Source of the DNA: Sva-07 sp963716095
Lineage (GTDB): Bacteria > Actinomycetota > Acidimicrobiia > Acidimicrobiales > Ilumatobacteraceae
Length of the DNA: 64,000 bases
Assembly: GCA_963716095.1 (NCBI GenBank)
Contig: CAVQSV010000016.1
Coordinates: forward strand, 186,001-250,000
Reading direction: 5' to 3'
Made by a program: the position numbers and the translations under genes. The notes under the pieces are model-generated. The model worked only from the letters and a program-made list of their open reading frames with translations. It did not search any database and was not told where the DNA came from. Shown piece by piece: positions 24,788-34,429 of the stretch (within the stretch, counting starts at the first letter, position 1; every line of letters begins with the position of its first letter).

Positions 24788-25390
24788 GTGGATCTCGATT
24801 CCGCTGCACCGACCACTTCCCGGCGCGGCCTCATCAGTGCGTTGGGCGCTGCCGGCCTCGCCAGCGCAGCAGCCCTCAGCATCGCTCGTCCCGCATCTGC
24901 TGCACCGTTCGCCCCGACCGAGGACGACAAGGTGTTTCTCCGTCAGGCCATGGAGCTCGAGCTCACGGCGCAGGCGTTGTACCAGGTGGCGATCGACTCG
25001 GGCCTGTCCGACGTGGCACTCGAATTGGCCGTTGTCTTTGCCGAGAATCACGTCACCTACGCCGACAAGATCGCCGGTGGCGCAGGCTTCTCGGCCAACA
25101 CCCGCAACGAAGAGGTCTTCGAGCTCCTCGAGCCGTCGTTCGCGACCAGCAACGCCGAGCAGTTCGCTGCAGTTGCCCGCGATCTCGAGAACACTGCGGC
25201 TGCCACCCACACCGAACTGCTGCCCGGGTACGTCTCGGTCGACGCCCGAACGCTCACGGCATCGATCCTCGTGGTCGAGGCCCGCATGGCCACCGTCCTC
25301 ACCGAATTCGGCGGCCTCGACTCGAACCTCGACGAGGTGTTCGAACCTGACGCCCAACCCCTCGACCTCACCGCCGGAGCCGAGTCATGA
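24788..25390 (+). CDS. exported ferritin-like domain protein with Tat signal
   Basis: A 200-residue protein. The N-terminus has a twin-arginine signal, TSRRGLISALGAAGLASAAALS, ending near PASAA (cleavage around residue 38). The mature part is a ferritin-like (DUF4439/Ferritin_2-type) helical domain: RQAMELELTAQALYQVAI, AVVFAENHVTYADKIAG, VARDLENTAAATHTELL. The iron-binding function is plausible but not proved. The GTG at 24788, spaced 10 bases after AAAGGAC, is chosen; an ATG at 24764 is an alternative that adds eight residues. Its stop overlaps the next gene (ATGA), a second ferritin-like protein. Confidence 0.78.
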   Translation: MDLDSAAPTTSRRGLISALGAAGLASAAALSIARPASAAPFAPTEDDKVFLRQAMELELTAQALYQVAIDSGLSDVALELAVVFAENHVTYADKIAGGAGFSANTRNEEVFELLEPSFATSNAEQFAAVARDLENTAAATHTELLPGYVSVDARTLTASILVVEARMATVLTEFGGLDSNLDEVFEPDAQPLDLTAGAES

Positions 25391-26217
25391 TCGACCACAC
25401 CAACACCAAGACGGGCTATCGCCGTCGCGATGCACTGAAGCTCGGCGGGCTCACCGTGTCGGCGGCCGCGTTCCTCGCTGCATGTGGTACTGGACGCACT
25501 GGCGACGAGTCACCCGGTCGTGTCGGGTTCGCGCCCCCGATCGAGGAGTTGGAGGACTACCCGATCGACGATGCCGTCTTGTTGCGTACTGCGTCGTCGC
25601 TGGAACTCACCGCGATCGCGGTGTACGAGGCCGTCCTCGCGACCGGGTTGCTCGACGCCGACCTGACCGCGCTCGTCGAGCGGCTGATCGAGGATCATCA
25701 GATGGTCGCCGACCAGATGGGCGAACTCACCGAAGCCGTCGGTGGCGTCGCCTGGGAGTGCACCAACCCCTGGTACATGAGCCGCACGGTCGAGCCGCTG
25801 CTCGAAGCGGTCCTCGCCAGCGACAACCCGTTGCGCGACATCATCAACACCGCTGTCGTGCTCGAGAACATCGCTGCTGGGACGCATCAGAGTCTCTCGA
25901 TCCAACTCGAGGACCCTGAGGCCGTGGCCGCCACGATCGCCGCAGCCACCCTCGAGTCGCGCCATTCGGCCTACATCGTTGCGGTTGCTCGCGGGCCCGA
26001 GGGCTATGTGAGCCCGCTGATCGACGGCGACGGAGACAGCCCGACCGACGTCGACGGCGTGCCCCAGAAGTTCTCGATCACCACCCGGTTCGGTTCGACC
26101 GGCCAGGTCGAGTTGGTGGCTGGCGCCCCCGACGAGAACGGTGTGCGTCAGACGTTCATCGTCCAGACGCCGTCGCTCAACTCGTGGATCTACAACGAAC
26201 TCGAACCCACCTGCTGA
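25387..26217 (+). CDS. ferritin-like lipoprotein with Tat/lipobox signal
   Basis: A 276-residue protein paired with the preceding one. The N-terminus GYRRRDALKLGGLTVSAAAFLAACGTG combines a twin-arginine motif with a lipobox (LAAC, Cys about residue 37), so it is probably a Tat-exported lipoprotein. A ferritin-like four-helix region follows (LRTASSLELTAIAVYEAVL; ERLIEDHQMVADQMGEL; TAVVLENIAAGTHQSL), then a C-terminal beta-rich extension of about 80 residues (IDGDGDSPTDVDGVPQKF...) not seen in the first copy. The start ATG overlaps the upstream stop by 4 bases. A palindromic repeat and the rnpB gene follow on the same strand. Confidence 0.78.
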   Translation: MIDHTNTKTGYRRRDALKLGGLTVSAAAFLAACGTGRTGDESPGRVGFAPPIEELEDYPIDDAVLLRTASSLELTAIAVYEAVLATGLLDADLTALVERLIEDHQMVADQMGELTEAVGGVAWECTNPWYMSRTVEPLLEAVLASDNPLRDIINTAVVLENIAAGTHQSLSIQLEDPEAVAATIAAATLESRHSAYIVAVARGPEGYVSPLIDGDGDSPTDVDGVPQKFSITTRFGSTGQVELVAGAPDENGVRQTFIVQTPSLNSWIYNELEPTC

Positions 26218-26250
26218 TGTCACGATTGGTGTCCGACACCAATCGATACA
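26218..26250. repeat. GGTGTC-type 33-base palindrome after the ferritin-like gene
   Basis: A perfect 23-base core, CGATTGGTGTC / C / GACACCAATCG (26223-26245), inside a 33-base unit with 14 of 16 paired positions. It begins immediately after the stop at 26217 and ends about 20 bases before rnpB, so it could terminate the operon and also overlap the rnpB promoter (a TACACT hexamer is at 26247-26252). The same core recurs at 36737-36769 and 50823-50855. Confidence 0.8.
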
Positions 26251-26267
26251 CTGCGCCTCGCAATGGT

Positions 26268-26600
<333 letters not shown>

Positions 26601-26606
26601 GGCGCC

Positions 26607-27120
26607 TACAGGATCCCGCTTACAGGCCACCTCACCATTGCCACGACCCCTGAGCAGAGAACGCCGGGCCAAGGGTCGCTGGAGACGCCCCTCAGTCACA
26701 ACCGCACCCGATTCGACCACTCTCAGCTCGGGGCGCAGCATCCACGACGACGCGGCCGACGGGAGCCTCGCGGTCGTCGCGAAGCCAATGCGCAAGAGGC
26801 GCGGCTGACGGTTTCGTTGCAGCTCAAATGCGGCGCTCGGGGTTGGCGACTCCGAGTTCCTCATTGATCAGCGCCTGTACTACCAGCACGGCAATCCGAA
26901 TCGTTCGTTCTGCGACCAGCGACTCACGCGATCGTGTTGTCAGACAGCCGGCTGGTCCTCGTTGAACACCCCTTTGCGAGGGATATCGGAATGGTGAGCG
27001 ATGACGACTTCGCCGTGATGGTCGAGAAGCGCGGCAGAACGCATCACCGCGTGAGCCAGCAGAGCAGGTCTCTGAATCGTGAGGATTCACGCTGGATGCG
27101 CAGGAACCTACGATCGGACC
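26607..27120. other. stretch without a recognisable gene
   Basis: About 510 bases between rnpB and the first pseudogene. Several frames are open for 100-130 codons on both strands, but none shows a recognisable domain, a ribosome binding site or homologous look, and base use is less GC-biased than in neighbouring genes. I read it as decayed or non-coding DNA. Confidence 0.5.
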
Positions 27121-28066
27121 ATGACCGCGAAGCCGACGGTGCCGGGCAACTGGGTGTACTCCACCCACATCTACGCCTTCCGCTACGGAACCTTCGCCGA
27201 CGGCGTGCCCCGGCACGACGACTTCGGCATCACCGTGGCCAACGCGGCGCTGGCCAATGCGACCGCATGGAATGTTCCGCTGTACATCGGCGAGTTCACG
27301 AACTTCAACCTCGGCATCGACGCGCGCCAGCTCACCGACGCCGACATGGCCCAGACCAAGGCCTTCCTCACCTGGGCCAAGCAGAACGGAGTCAGTTGGT
27401 CGTTCTGGGCATATATGAACCCGTGGCGACCCATGACCGTCGTCGACTACGCCACGAACGAGGCCATCCCTGTCGTGAAGAACGCCCTGGAGACCGGGCT
27501 CACCGTCGGTGACCCGACCGGGATCAGGACGGTCGAGTCGTTCAGTCGCTCGCGACCACTGGTATTGGTCGTGATAGTTGATGGGTCCGGTTCAACAGAT
27601 CCTGATGGCACGGTCACCACGGGACTGGGACTTCGGCGACACGTCCACCGCCACCGGATCCACCGCGACACACACCTACACAACTGCTGGCACCTACACC
27701 GTCACCCTGACCGTCACCGACAACGACGGCGCCACCAACTCGACCACCCAAAACGTCACCGTCACCAACGGTGGCACCCCCGTCTTCGTTGCTGCGGACG
27801 CGTTCGAACGGACCGTGGCAACCGGGTTCGGTGCCGCTGATGTGGGGGGACCATGGACCGTGACGGGCAGCACTGCGAACTACTCGGTCACTGGTGGCAC
27901 CGGCCGCATCGACACAGCCGCGGGATCCGGACGCCGCGCCTACCTCGGTGACATCGCCGAAGTCGACAACGTCACCAACGTCGATCTTTCACTCGACCGG
28001 ACAGCCACCGGCAGCGGCGCATACATCTCGCTTATGAACCGGCGTATAAACGACAGCAACGACTAA
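27121..28066 (+). pseudogene. remnant of exported GH5-type glycosidase with PKD and C-terminal domain, frameshifted
   Basis: Two overlapping frames together read as one degraded extracellular protein. In the first (27121 to about 27605) the segment WVYSTHIYAFRYGTF, LYIGEFTNFN and WAKQNGVSWSFWAYMNPW resembles the C-terminal part of a GH5 (cellulase-family) barrel, with the nucleophile Glu in GEF; it then enters a PKD start, GSGSTDPDGTVT. The PKD domain continues only in another frame (DWDFGDTSTATGSTATHTYT, TYTVTLTVTDNDG) followed by a jelly-roll-like region (FERTVATGFGAADVGGPW...) that stops at 28066. The N-terminal catalytic half and signal peptide are missing. It is a broken gene, not a functional enzyme. 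Confidence 0.72.
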
Positions 28067-28090
28067 CAGAATTAATAACGTCAGCATCAC

Positions 28091-28373
28091 ACCCGGCCGA
28101 ATCGCGATGAATCTGATCGCCGTCGAGTCCACCGCCGTCACATTCAACAACACCCCCGTCGCCCGACGGCACCACCGTCTCGACACCGGTTGTCGTCGAG
28201 ATCGAACCGGTCACTCGCAACTTCTGCGACACCCACGACGCGAACGGACCTGCCAAACCCACGTTCGTCGGATCACGAGAGTCCAATACCCGCACTGGGT
28301 CGGTCAGCACCGTCGTCGAGTCCACCCCACCAGCCGCGTTCACCGCGACCAGGCCTCCGGCACCAAGGTCACC
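28091..28373 (-). pseudogene. remnant of an exported repeat-domain protein
   Basis: On the minus strand one frame reads AVNAAGGVDSTTVLTDPVRV, LDSRDPTNVG, VSQKLRVTGS and ETVVPSG, and from about 28163 the continuation ATGVLLNVTAVDSTAIRFIA and IRPG is in another frame. This is the pattern of a beta-rich domain found in large secreted actinobacterial proteins (Val-Leu-Asp-x-Arg start, Gly-Ala-Thr-Gly-Val-x-Leu-Asn-Val-Thr end). There is no start, no complete domain and a frameshift, so it is a fragment. It lies tail-to-tail with the GH5/PKD remnant. Confidence 0.55.
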
Positions 28374-28808
28374 GCCAATGCAGCACCGATCGCCGCCCAC
28401 CTCGACGCCACAACCCGCACGACCGTCACGGGAGCCCATCGGTGCTCTTCCACGCTGATCGGCACGACGAAGACGCTCCAGGCGCCATTCGACAAGGGCA
28501 AAGGCAAGAATCTCGAAGCAGTGCCGGACGGCCATCCGTCGGGACGATGGGATCGGGGCGGTCATCTGATCGCGACGTCTACACTACTCGGCCGACAGTG
28601 ACACGATCCCGACGACGTCGGAGTCGCCCACGACGGCCAGGACGGGCGTGAATCTGCATGCACACTTCCGTGAACCGTTGTGAATCCCGAGAACCAGTGA
28701 GACGTGAAACTTCAGCGCGGAGGATCTCAGCCCATCACCCAGATAGCGCCCTGAACGTCGCCCGCGACAGCTGCCACCTCGCACCCCGCCCACTCCCGGT
28801 CGGTCTGC
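28374..28808. other. stretch without a recognisable gene
   Basis: About 435 bases between the secreted-protein remnant and the hypothetical gene at 28809. Open frames here are short, lack recognisable motifs and have no ribosome binding site. Together with 26607-28373 it forms a 2.2-kb degraded island. Confidence 0.5.
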
Positions 28809-29252
28809 TCAGTCGTCGCCGAGCGCGCCCCACGATCCGGTGATGGTGGGTGAGACCGCTGTGGCGACGATCAGGTCGCCGGCCCGGATCGTCACCTTCG
28901 CCACCAGGTGATCGACGAACTCGGCGATCGGATCGAAGGCGCCGGCCTCGTTGATGCGCCACCAGTCCTGCTCGACGTCCAGTTCGGCGCGGTGGACGTC
29001 GGTGGTCAGCTCCCTCCAGGTCGCCCCGGGCTGTGCCGTCACCTCGCCGCGAAGATGCACTTCGAGGTTCGACGGGAAGACCGGTGCGTCGTGCTCGTCG
29101 CGAGCGGTCACCGTGACGTCTTCACTCAGGGTTGCACCGAGATCCGGATCGAACGGTGGCACCTGGATCGAGTACGTCACGACGAGCCGACGCTCGCCCG
29201 GGTGGCCGTCGAGGGCTTCGACGCGCAATTGAGGATCAACGATCATCACCAT
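28809..29252 (-). CDS. conserved-looking hypothetical protein
   Basis: A 147-residue soluble acidic protein. It reads as alternating beta strands (RRLVVTYSIQVPPFDPDLG, DVTVTARDEHDAPVFPSNLEVHL) followed by a helical stretch with two Trp (DVEQDWWRINEAGAFDPIAEFVDHL) and C-terminal strands (VAKVTIRAGDLIVATAVSPTI). There is no signal peptide, membrane segment or catalytic motif. The ATG at 29252 is used; MIVDPQ at 29246 is an alternative. Third-position GC is high, as in real genes here, and it has a sensible divergent promoter gap of 153 bases with the EF-G-like gene. No function can be assigned. Confidence 0.6.
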   Translation of the reverse strand: MVMIVDPQLRVEALDGHPGERRLVVTYSIQVPPFDPDLGATLSEDVTVTARDEHDAPVFPSNLEVHLRGEVTAQPGATWRELTTDVHRAELDVEQDWWRINEAGAFDPIAEFVDHLVAKVTIRAGDLIVATAVSPTITGSWGALGDD

Positions 29253-29405
29253 GACTTCATCGTGGTCGGTGGCCTGTGGAACCTCCAGAGACGATGGACC
29301 CAATCGCACCAGACGAATACGGGCGGAGCACGCGTGCTCGGGCCATTGGTCCGTTGCGACGCGTCGTGGACGGATGGAAACTGGTCGGGTACGAAAGGGG
29401 TGCCA

Positions 29406-31466
29406 ATGCGACCGTCGCAACAGATCAGGAACGTGGTGCTCGTCGGCCACAACGGCAGCGGCAAGACGAGCCTTGCCGAAGCGTTGCTCCTCCGCGCGGG
29501 GGTGATCGCGCGAGCCGGCACCATCGAGAAGGGGTCGACGGTGCTCGACCGTGACCCCGAAGAGCAGACCCGGCAGCAGTCGATCTCGCTCGACGTGGCG
29601 TCGTTCGACTGGAAGGACCACCGCATCAACCTGATCGACACGCCTGGTTACGCCGACTTCCGCGGCGAGGCGCTGCTCGGCATGGCCGCCGCCGACCTCG
29701 CCGTCTTCGTCATCGACGGCGTCGCCGGCGTGCAGTCGCAGGACGAGCTGCTGTGGCGTCACGCCACCGAACTCGGGTTGCCGCGGATGATCTTCGTCAA
29801 CAAGCTCGACCGCGAGCGATCGTCGTTCGACCGCACGCTCGCCCAGGTGCGCGAGGTGTTCGGATCGCACGCCGACCCCACCGAACTGCCGATCGGCGAG
29901 GAGTCGGGCTTCCACGGTGTCACCGACGTGCTCACCCATCATGCCTTCGTCTACGACTCAGGCCACGCGGAGCCCGTCGACGTGCCCGCCGACCTCGCCG
30001 ACGCCGAACGGACCGAGCACGAGCACCTCGTCGAAGACGTCATCGAACTCGACGACGACCTGCTCGAGCAGTACCTGTCCGGCACCGAGCCGTCGCCGGA
30101 GCAGCTCGAACACCTCCTCCACGACGCCGTCGACCGAGCGCTTGCGTTCCCGGTGCTCTGCGGCTCGGCCACCGCCCCGATCGGCGCCGACCAGCTCGCC
30201 GACTTCATCTGCCGGGTCGGTCCGGCCCCCGGCGATCGCGGGCCCACGGTCGTCGAGGCCGCCGCCGACAGCGTCGACGTCGACGTCGAGCCAGATGGCG
30301 AGCCACTGGCCGTCGTGTTCAAAACGACGATCGACGAATTCCTCGGCCAGATCTCGATGCTGAAGGTGCTGTCCGGGACGGTTCGAGTCGACGACGTCCT
30401 CGTCAACACCCGCTCGGGCGCCCGGGAGCGGTTGCACCATCTCGTCTCGCTCGTGGGCGGATCCCAGACCCATGTCGACACGGTCGTCGCTGGCGACATC
30501 GTGGCCGTCACCAAGCTCGCCAACACCCGCACCGGCGACACGCTCGCGCCCGAGGGCACTCCCGTGACCGTGCCGCTTCCGAGGCTGCCTCGTTCCGTGT
30601 ACGGCGTGGCAATCGCCGCGGCCAAACAATCCGACGAGGACCGGTTGGCAACCACGCTGCATCGCCTGGTGATCGAGGACCCGACGCTCGCCGTGCACCA
30701 CGACGACACGACCGGCCAGACCGTCTTGCGCGGCGGCGGCGAGACCCACGTCCGCGTCGCACTGTCCAGGATCGAACGCGCCGGGGTGAACCTCGACGTC
30801 GATGACGTACGCGTCGCCTACCGGTCCCGGCTCGCCGCCGCGGCCGAAGTGGAGGGCAAGTACAAGAAGCAGAGCGGCGGTCACGGCCAGTTCGGTGTGG
30901 CCACCGTGCGTCTCGAGCCACTACCACTCGGGTCCGGATTCGAGTTCGACAGCGAGGTGACCGGCGGCGCGATCCCGAAGAACCTGATCCCCGCCGTCGG
31001 AACCGGTATCGCCGAGGAGATGACCCGTGGCGGGCCCGACGGTTTCCCGATCGTCGACCTGCGCGCCGTGTGCACCGGCGGCAAGTACCACGCTGTGGAT
31101 TCGTCGGAAATGAGCTTCAAGATGGCCGGCTCGCGGGCGCTACGCGAGGCGATCGAGCGCGTGGGCGTCGAGCTGCTCGAACCGGTGAGCGTGATCGACG
31201 TCCACGTACCCGCTGTCCACCACGGTGACGTGCTCGGTGACCTCAACTCGCGGCGGGCTCAGGTACTCGGCACCGACACCGACGAGGCCGGCGTCACGAC
31301 CGTGCAGGCACTGGTACCGACCGCCGAGATCCTGCGGTACGCGATCGACCTGCGATCGCTCAGCGGTGGCAGCGGTTCATTCGAGGTCGACCATCACGGC
31401 TACCAGCCACTCCCGGCGAACCTCGCCGATCGAGTGCGGGCCAGCGCCCAAGCGACACACCGGTAG
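29406..31466 (+). CDS. elongation factor G-like GTPase (EF-G2 type)
   Basis: A 686-residue translational GTPase. G-motifs are present: G1 GHNGSGKTS (residues 14-22), G3 DTPGYADF (about 78), G4 NKLD (about 132) and G5-like CGSA. EF-G domains II to V follow, including SGGHGQFGVATVRLEP (domain IV) and LGTDTDEAGVTTVQA. It is the paralogue known in actinobacteria as EF-G2 or FusA2; the canonical fusA would normally be in the rpsL-rpsG operon, absent here. The paralogue's role (ribosome rescue, recycling or stress) is not settled. The ATG at 29406 has a good GAAAGGGG ribosome binding site 5 bases upstream. Confidence 0.88.
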   Translation: MRPSQQIRNVVLVGHNGSGKTSLAEALLLRAGVIARAGTIEKGSTVLDRDPEEQTRQQSISLDVASFDWKDHRINLIDTPGYADFRGEALLGMAAADLAVFVIDGVAGVQSQDELLWRHATELGLPRMIFVNKLDRERSSFDRTLAQVREVFGSHADPTELPIGEESGFHGVTDVLTHHAFVYDSGHAEPVDVPADLADAERTEHEHLVEDVIELDDDLLEQYLSGTEPSPEQLEHLLHDAVDRALAFPVLCGSATAPIGADQLADFICRVGPAPGDRGPTVVEAAADSVDVDVEPDGEPLAVVFKTTIDEFLGQISMLKVLSGTVRVDDVLVNTRSGARERLHHLVSLVGGSQTHVDTVVAGDIVAVTKLANTRTGDTLAPEGTPVTVPLPRLPRSVYGVAIAAAKQSDEDRLATTLHRLVIEDPTLAVHHDDTTGQTVLRGGGETHVRVALSRIERAGVNLDVDDVRVAYRSRLAAAAEVEGKYKKQSGGHGQFGVATVRLEPLPLGSGFEFDSEVTGGAIPKNLIPAVGTGIAEEMTRGGPDGFPIVDLRAVCTGGKYHAVDSSEMSFKMAGSRALREAIERVGVELLEPVSVIDVHVPAVHHGDVLGDLNSRRAQVLGTDTDEAGVTTVQALVPTAEILRYAIDLRSLSGGSGSFEVDHHGYQPLPANLADRVRASAQATHR

Positions 31467-31517
31467 ACCAACGGCGCCGAGGGTTCGCTCCTGATGGGAA
31501 GTCCGGCGACCTCGAGA

Positions 31518-32711
31518 TCAGATCGACTCGACGAGGGGCGGTGTCGGTTCGCCGAGCTTGCTCGCATATGTGGAGTGATAGTGGTGCAGTGCCGGTTCGT
31601 TGCGGCCGAACACGATGTGATCCAGCACGCCGGCGTTGGCCGACATCTGCTGTGACTCGCCCATCACGTAGTCCTCGTCGCGGATGATCAGCGCGAAGTC
31701 CTGCGCGATGTTGGCGATCATCTCGTTGATCTCCGCTGCCTCGTCACCGGTCGAGTTGGCGAGCTCACCCTTCATGTAGAAGTCGATCTTGCTCACGTGG
31801 CGGCCGGGATCGCCGGCCGTCGGATACGCCCGAACGAGGAACGCGCCGGCCCGGAAGGGCATGAGGATCACGTTCGGGAAGATCCAGTAGACCGGCAGTC
31901 CTGCGACGGTGATGTCCCACTGGTCCTCGGGAAGGGTCCGCATGTGGTCGATGTCGCGGCGACACAGCACCATCCGGTGCAGGTGAGCTTCCTCGTCGTA
32001 GCACTGCACGTTGCCGTGGAAGCTGTTGAACAAGGTCTCCTTGTGCAGCGACGAGAAGTGGTACGTCTCACCGAAGGTGTCCATCGCCAGCTTCCAGTTG
32101 CAGGCGGTGTCGTAGCTGTCGTGATTGATCGGCACCATCGTGTCGAAGTTCCAGGTGGGGAACTCGTCGTCGAACCACTCCCCCAGCAGCCCGTCGAGAT
32201 CCATGTCGCCGTCAGGATCGGGGTGCACGAACAGCAGCCCGTGACGCTCCTCGGCCGGGAGCGGTCGCAGACCGAGACACTCGGCAGCGACGTCGCCGAA
32301 ATGGTCCGGCTTCGGTAGGCCGACCAGGTCACCCGAGGTGTCGTAGCTCCACGCGTGGAACGGACAGGTGAACCGGCGCTTGGTGCCACGCGACTCGGTC
32401 TCGACGATCGCGCCGCGGTGGCGACACGAGTTGACGAACGCACGGAACGTGCCGTCACCGTCGCGCGTGGCGAGGATCGGGAGCCCCAGGTCGTCCATCG
32501 TGAGAAACGAGCCCGACTCGGGCAGGTCGCCCGTCATGCCGATGCACTGCGGGGTCGCCAGGAAGAACTCGACGCGTTCACGCTCGGCACGGACAGCGTC
32601 GGTGTACACGGTGGGATCGAGCCGGCGCAGCCCACCGGCATCGACGTTGGTGCCCGAATCGAGACGGGCACACAGCTCTTTGATCAGGCGGACCTGTTCG
32701 TCACGGCGCAT
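31518..32711 (-). CDS. Rieske non-heme iron oxygenase, alpha subunit
   Basis: A 397-residue ring-hydroxylating-type oxygenase. The Rieske [2Fe-2S] motif is CRHRGAIV...CPFHAWSY (CxH-x16-CxxH, about residues 95-118). The mononuclear iron ligands are in NWKLAMDTFGETYHFSSLH (about 204-222), with the bridging Asp and two His, and the third carboxylate ligand lies in the C-terminal third. Substrate (aromatic acid, amine, sterol or choline-like) cannot be told; no reductase or beta subunit is next to it, so a shared reductase is needed. The start MRRDEQVRLIKELC is chosen; an upstream in-frame start would add 12 residues. Confidence 0.88.
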   Translation of the reverse strand: MRRDEQVRLIKELCARLDSGTNVDAGGLRRLDPTVYTDAVRAERERVEFFLATPQCIGMTGDLPESGSFLTMDDLGLPILATRDGDGTFRAFVNSCRHRGAIVETESRGTKRRFTCPFHAWSYDTSGDLVGLPKPDHFGDVAAECLGLRPLPAEERHGLLFVHPDPDGDMDLDGLLGEWFDDEFPTWNFDTMVPINHDSYDTACNWKLAMDTFGETYHFSSLHKETLFNSFHGNVQCYDEEAHLHRMVLCRRDIDHMRTLPEDQWDITVAGLPVYWIFPNVILMPFRAGAFLVRAYPTAGDPGRHVSKIDFYMKGELANSTGDEAAEINEMIANIAQDFALIIRDEDYVMGESQQMSANAGVLDHIVFGRNEPALHHYHSTYASKLGEPTPPLVESI

Positions 32712-32781
32712 CGGAACAGTGTTCCCGCGAGCGCGCTGGACAGTCAACTCCCTCCCGATCGAGTCGTTGGGTGTGCTCGTC

Positions 32782-33395
32782 TCACCCCTTGGCGCGCTCG
32801 CCGTTCACGGCCTTCGCCACGATCGTGTCGATCCTGCGCTGTCGGGTGTCCTGCTTGACTGCGCTGATCACCCACCACAGCATCGCCCTACGGGCACTCG
32901 GGGGAACGCGGCCCATGCGGTACGAGCAACCGGGTCGGAATCGAGGGCGGAGGAGAGATCGTCGGGTTCCACGAGATCCTCCACGGGGTCGAGGATCGTC
33001 CACCAACCGTTGCTTCGCGCAACCTCCACCGCGCGACGTCCGGCGTGGGTCATCAGCCCAGCTGCTTCCATGTCCGCCGCGCGTTGTCGGTTCAGCCGGG
33101 TCCATGTGCTCTTCGATTTGCGGGGCGTCAGGAGCTGCAATCCTCGATCGTCGTCGAGGCGACTCGCCGTCGAGTCGATCCAGCCGAAGCAGATCGCCTC
33201 CTCGACCACGGCGGGATAGGGGCACGCAGGTCTGCCGGTCACGGTCCTCCACGAGCACAGCCAAACGCCGGGCGCAGTGTCGTGATGCGCCTCGAGCCAG
33301 GCGCGCCACTGGGCACGGGACTCGGCGTGGTAGATCGGGTAGCCGAACTTCCACGTCGCCGGGTGAGCGGACGACGAAGGCGGTACCGAACTCAT
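32782..33395 (-). pseudogene. YdeI/OmdA-family protein, one-base deletion
   Basis: The 5' part (MSSVPPSSSAHPATWKFGYP...ESRAQWRAWLEAHHDTAPGVWL, EEAICFGWIDSTASRLDDDR, RKSKSTWTRLNRQR) is a typical YdeI/OmdA domain, and the C-terminal helix pair (PPSARRAMLWWVISAVKQDT, RRIDTIVAKAVNGERAKG) continues in another frame down to 32782. The break is at a run of five C on the coding strand (32904-32900) where six would restore FPPSARR. Restored length would be 204 residues, normal for the family. The function is poorly known (osmotic or antimicrobial-peptide tolerance has been linked to related proteins). A sequencing slip in the homopolymer is as likely as real decay. Confidence 0.8.
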
Positions 33396-33527
33396 CGCCC
33401 CCGAGAATACGGCGTGCTCAGATCGCCGAACTGATCATGGGACACGGCCCATCGATGCGCTGACGTCACAGCGGACCGACCACAAGCAGCGTTCCGGCGC
33501 TGTCGGCCGATCAGGCAAGATGGGGCC

Positions 33528-33974
33528 ATGCAAGCGCCTGTCCTCGTCGCCGCCCATCATTCCTCGACCGCTGACCAGGTGGTCGTACGGGCGGCGCGCC
33601 TCGCCGTTGCAGTCGGCGCGGAGTTGCATGTGGTCGGCGTCGTTCAGGATCTCGTGATCGGAGCGGCGGTCGGTCCCGCCGGTGCCGAGGCAGTGACCCG
33701 GCAGTCCAACGAGCAACGCAAGACGTGCGAAGAGGCGCTGGCACATGCAGCGGCGCTGAGCCGCGACCTCGGAGCCGTCGTCACCGAACATCTGGTCCAG
33801 GGCGAGCCAGCGGCCCAGATCGCACACGTCGCAGACACCATCGGCGCCGACCTGATCGTCCTCGGCAGCCGGGGCCTCGACCCGGCCGGCCGCTACGTGC
33901 TCGGCAGCGTGCCCGAGAAGGTCTTGTTCGACTCTCACGGTCACGATGTCCTCGTCGTTCGAACGACGCCATGA
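33528..33974 (+). CDS. universal stress protein (UspA family)
   Basis: A 148-residue single-domain Usp. The fold starts with PVLVAAHHSSTADQVVVRAARLAVAVG and the C-terminal ATP-binding motif is visible as GSRGLDPAGRYVLGSVPEKVL (G-x2-G-x9-G-S pattern), ending in HDVLVVRT. Such cytoplasmic proteins are induced by stress and often bind ATP; the specific role is unknown. Its stop overlaps a short downstream frame start (ATGA at 33971), which begins the damaged hotdog-fold gene. A second, partial Usp gene lies at the right edge of the window. Confidence 0.9.
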   Translation: MQAPVLVAAHHSSTADQVVVRAARLAVAVGAELHVVGVVQDLVIGAAVGPAGAEAVTRQSNEQRKTCEEALAHAAALSRDLGAVVTEHLVQGEPAAQIAHVADTIGADLIVLGSRGLDPAGRYVLGSVPEKVLFDSHGHDVLVVRTTP

Positions 33975-34371
33975 CCCGCGCTACGCCCGCAACGCGACTG
34001 GACCCGATCACCGACAACCCCTACTGCTCATCGGGATGCGCGAGTTGTTCTCGCCGACCATCTCCCTCCCCGGCGTCGACATGGAGATCTGCGAGGTCGA
34101 TCGCGACACGGGGACGGCATCACTTCGATTCGAGGTCTCCGATGCACGGGCCAACCAGTTCGGTTCGATTCAAGACGGCGTGGTTGCGACCCTGCTCGAC
34201 GCCTGCATCGGAATCGCTGGCGCGGCGCGCTCGGGCGGAGTGCTCGCGATGCCGCTCGCCGAGATGAACGTCAGCTTCATCCGCGCTGCACCGCCCGGGA
34301 CCATCATGGGATACCGACGCCGTTTCCGGAGGATGTCACTGGCTGACATCGACCCTCTGACGATGCGGTGA
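33971..34371 (+). pseudogene. PaaI-like hotdog thioesterase, probably broken
   Basis: Two frames together resemble a hotdog-fold thioesterase. The N-terminus MTRATPATRLDPITDNP starts by ATGA overlap with the Usp stop; from about 34023 the frame changes, and continues with IGMRELFSPTISLPGV, FGSIQDGVVATLLDACIGIA and LAEMNVSFIRAAPPG, the conserved PaaI core (Gly-x-Val-x-x-Leu-Leu-Asp). One missing base near CCCTAC-TGC would join the frames. The C-terminal strands after PPGTIMGY do not look like the family, so the end may also be damaged. A shorter intact ORF could start at 34036 (111 residues) but would lack the normal N-terminus. Confidence 0.5.
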
Positions 34372-34429
34372 TCGACAGCGGCCGATCCAGAAGGTACGGT
34401 CGGCAGTCGACAACCGATGGGGGTTCGAC

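Noticed and set aside
26824..27216. Possible transposase tail on the minus strand between rnpB and the GH5 remnant
   Set aside because: No DDE or tyrosine motif, no inverted repeats or target duplication could be seen.
33435..33944. 169-codon open frame on the minus strand over the universal stress gene
   Set aside because: Antisense to a clear UspA-family gene and without recognisable motifs.
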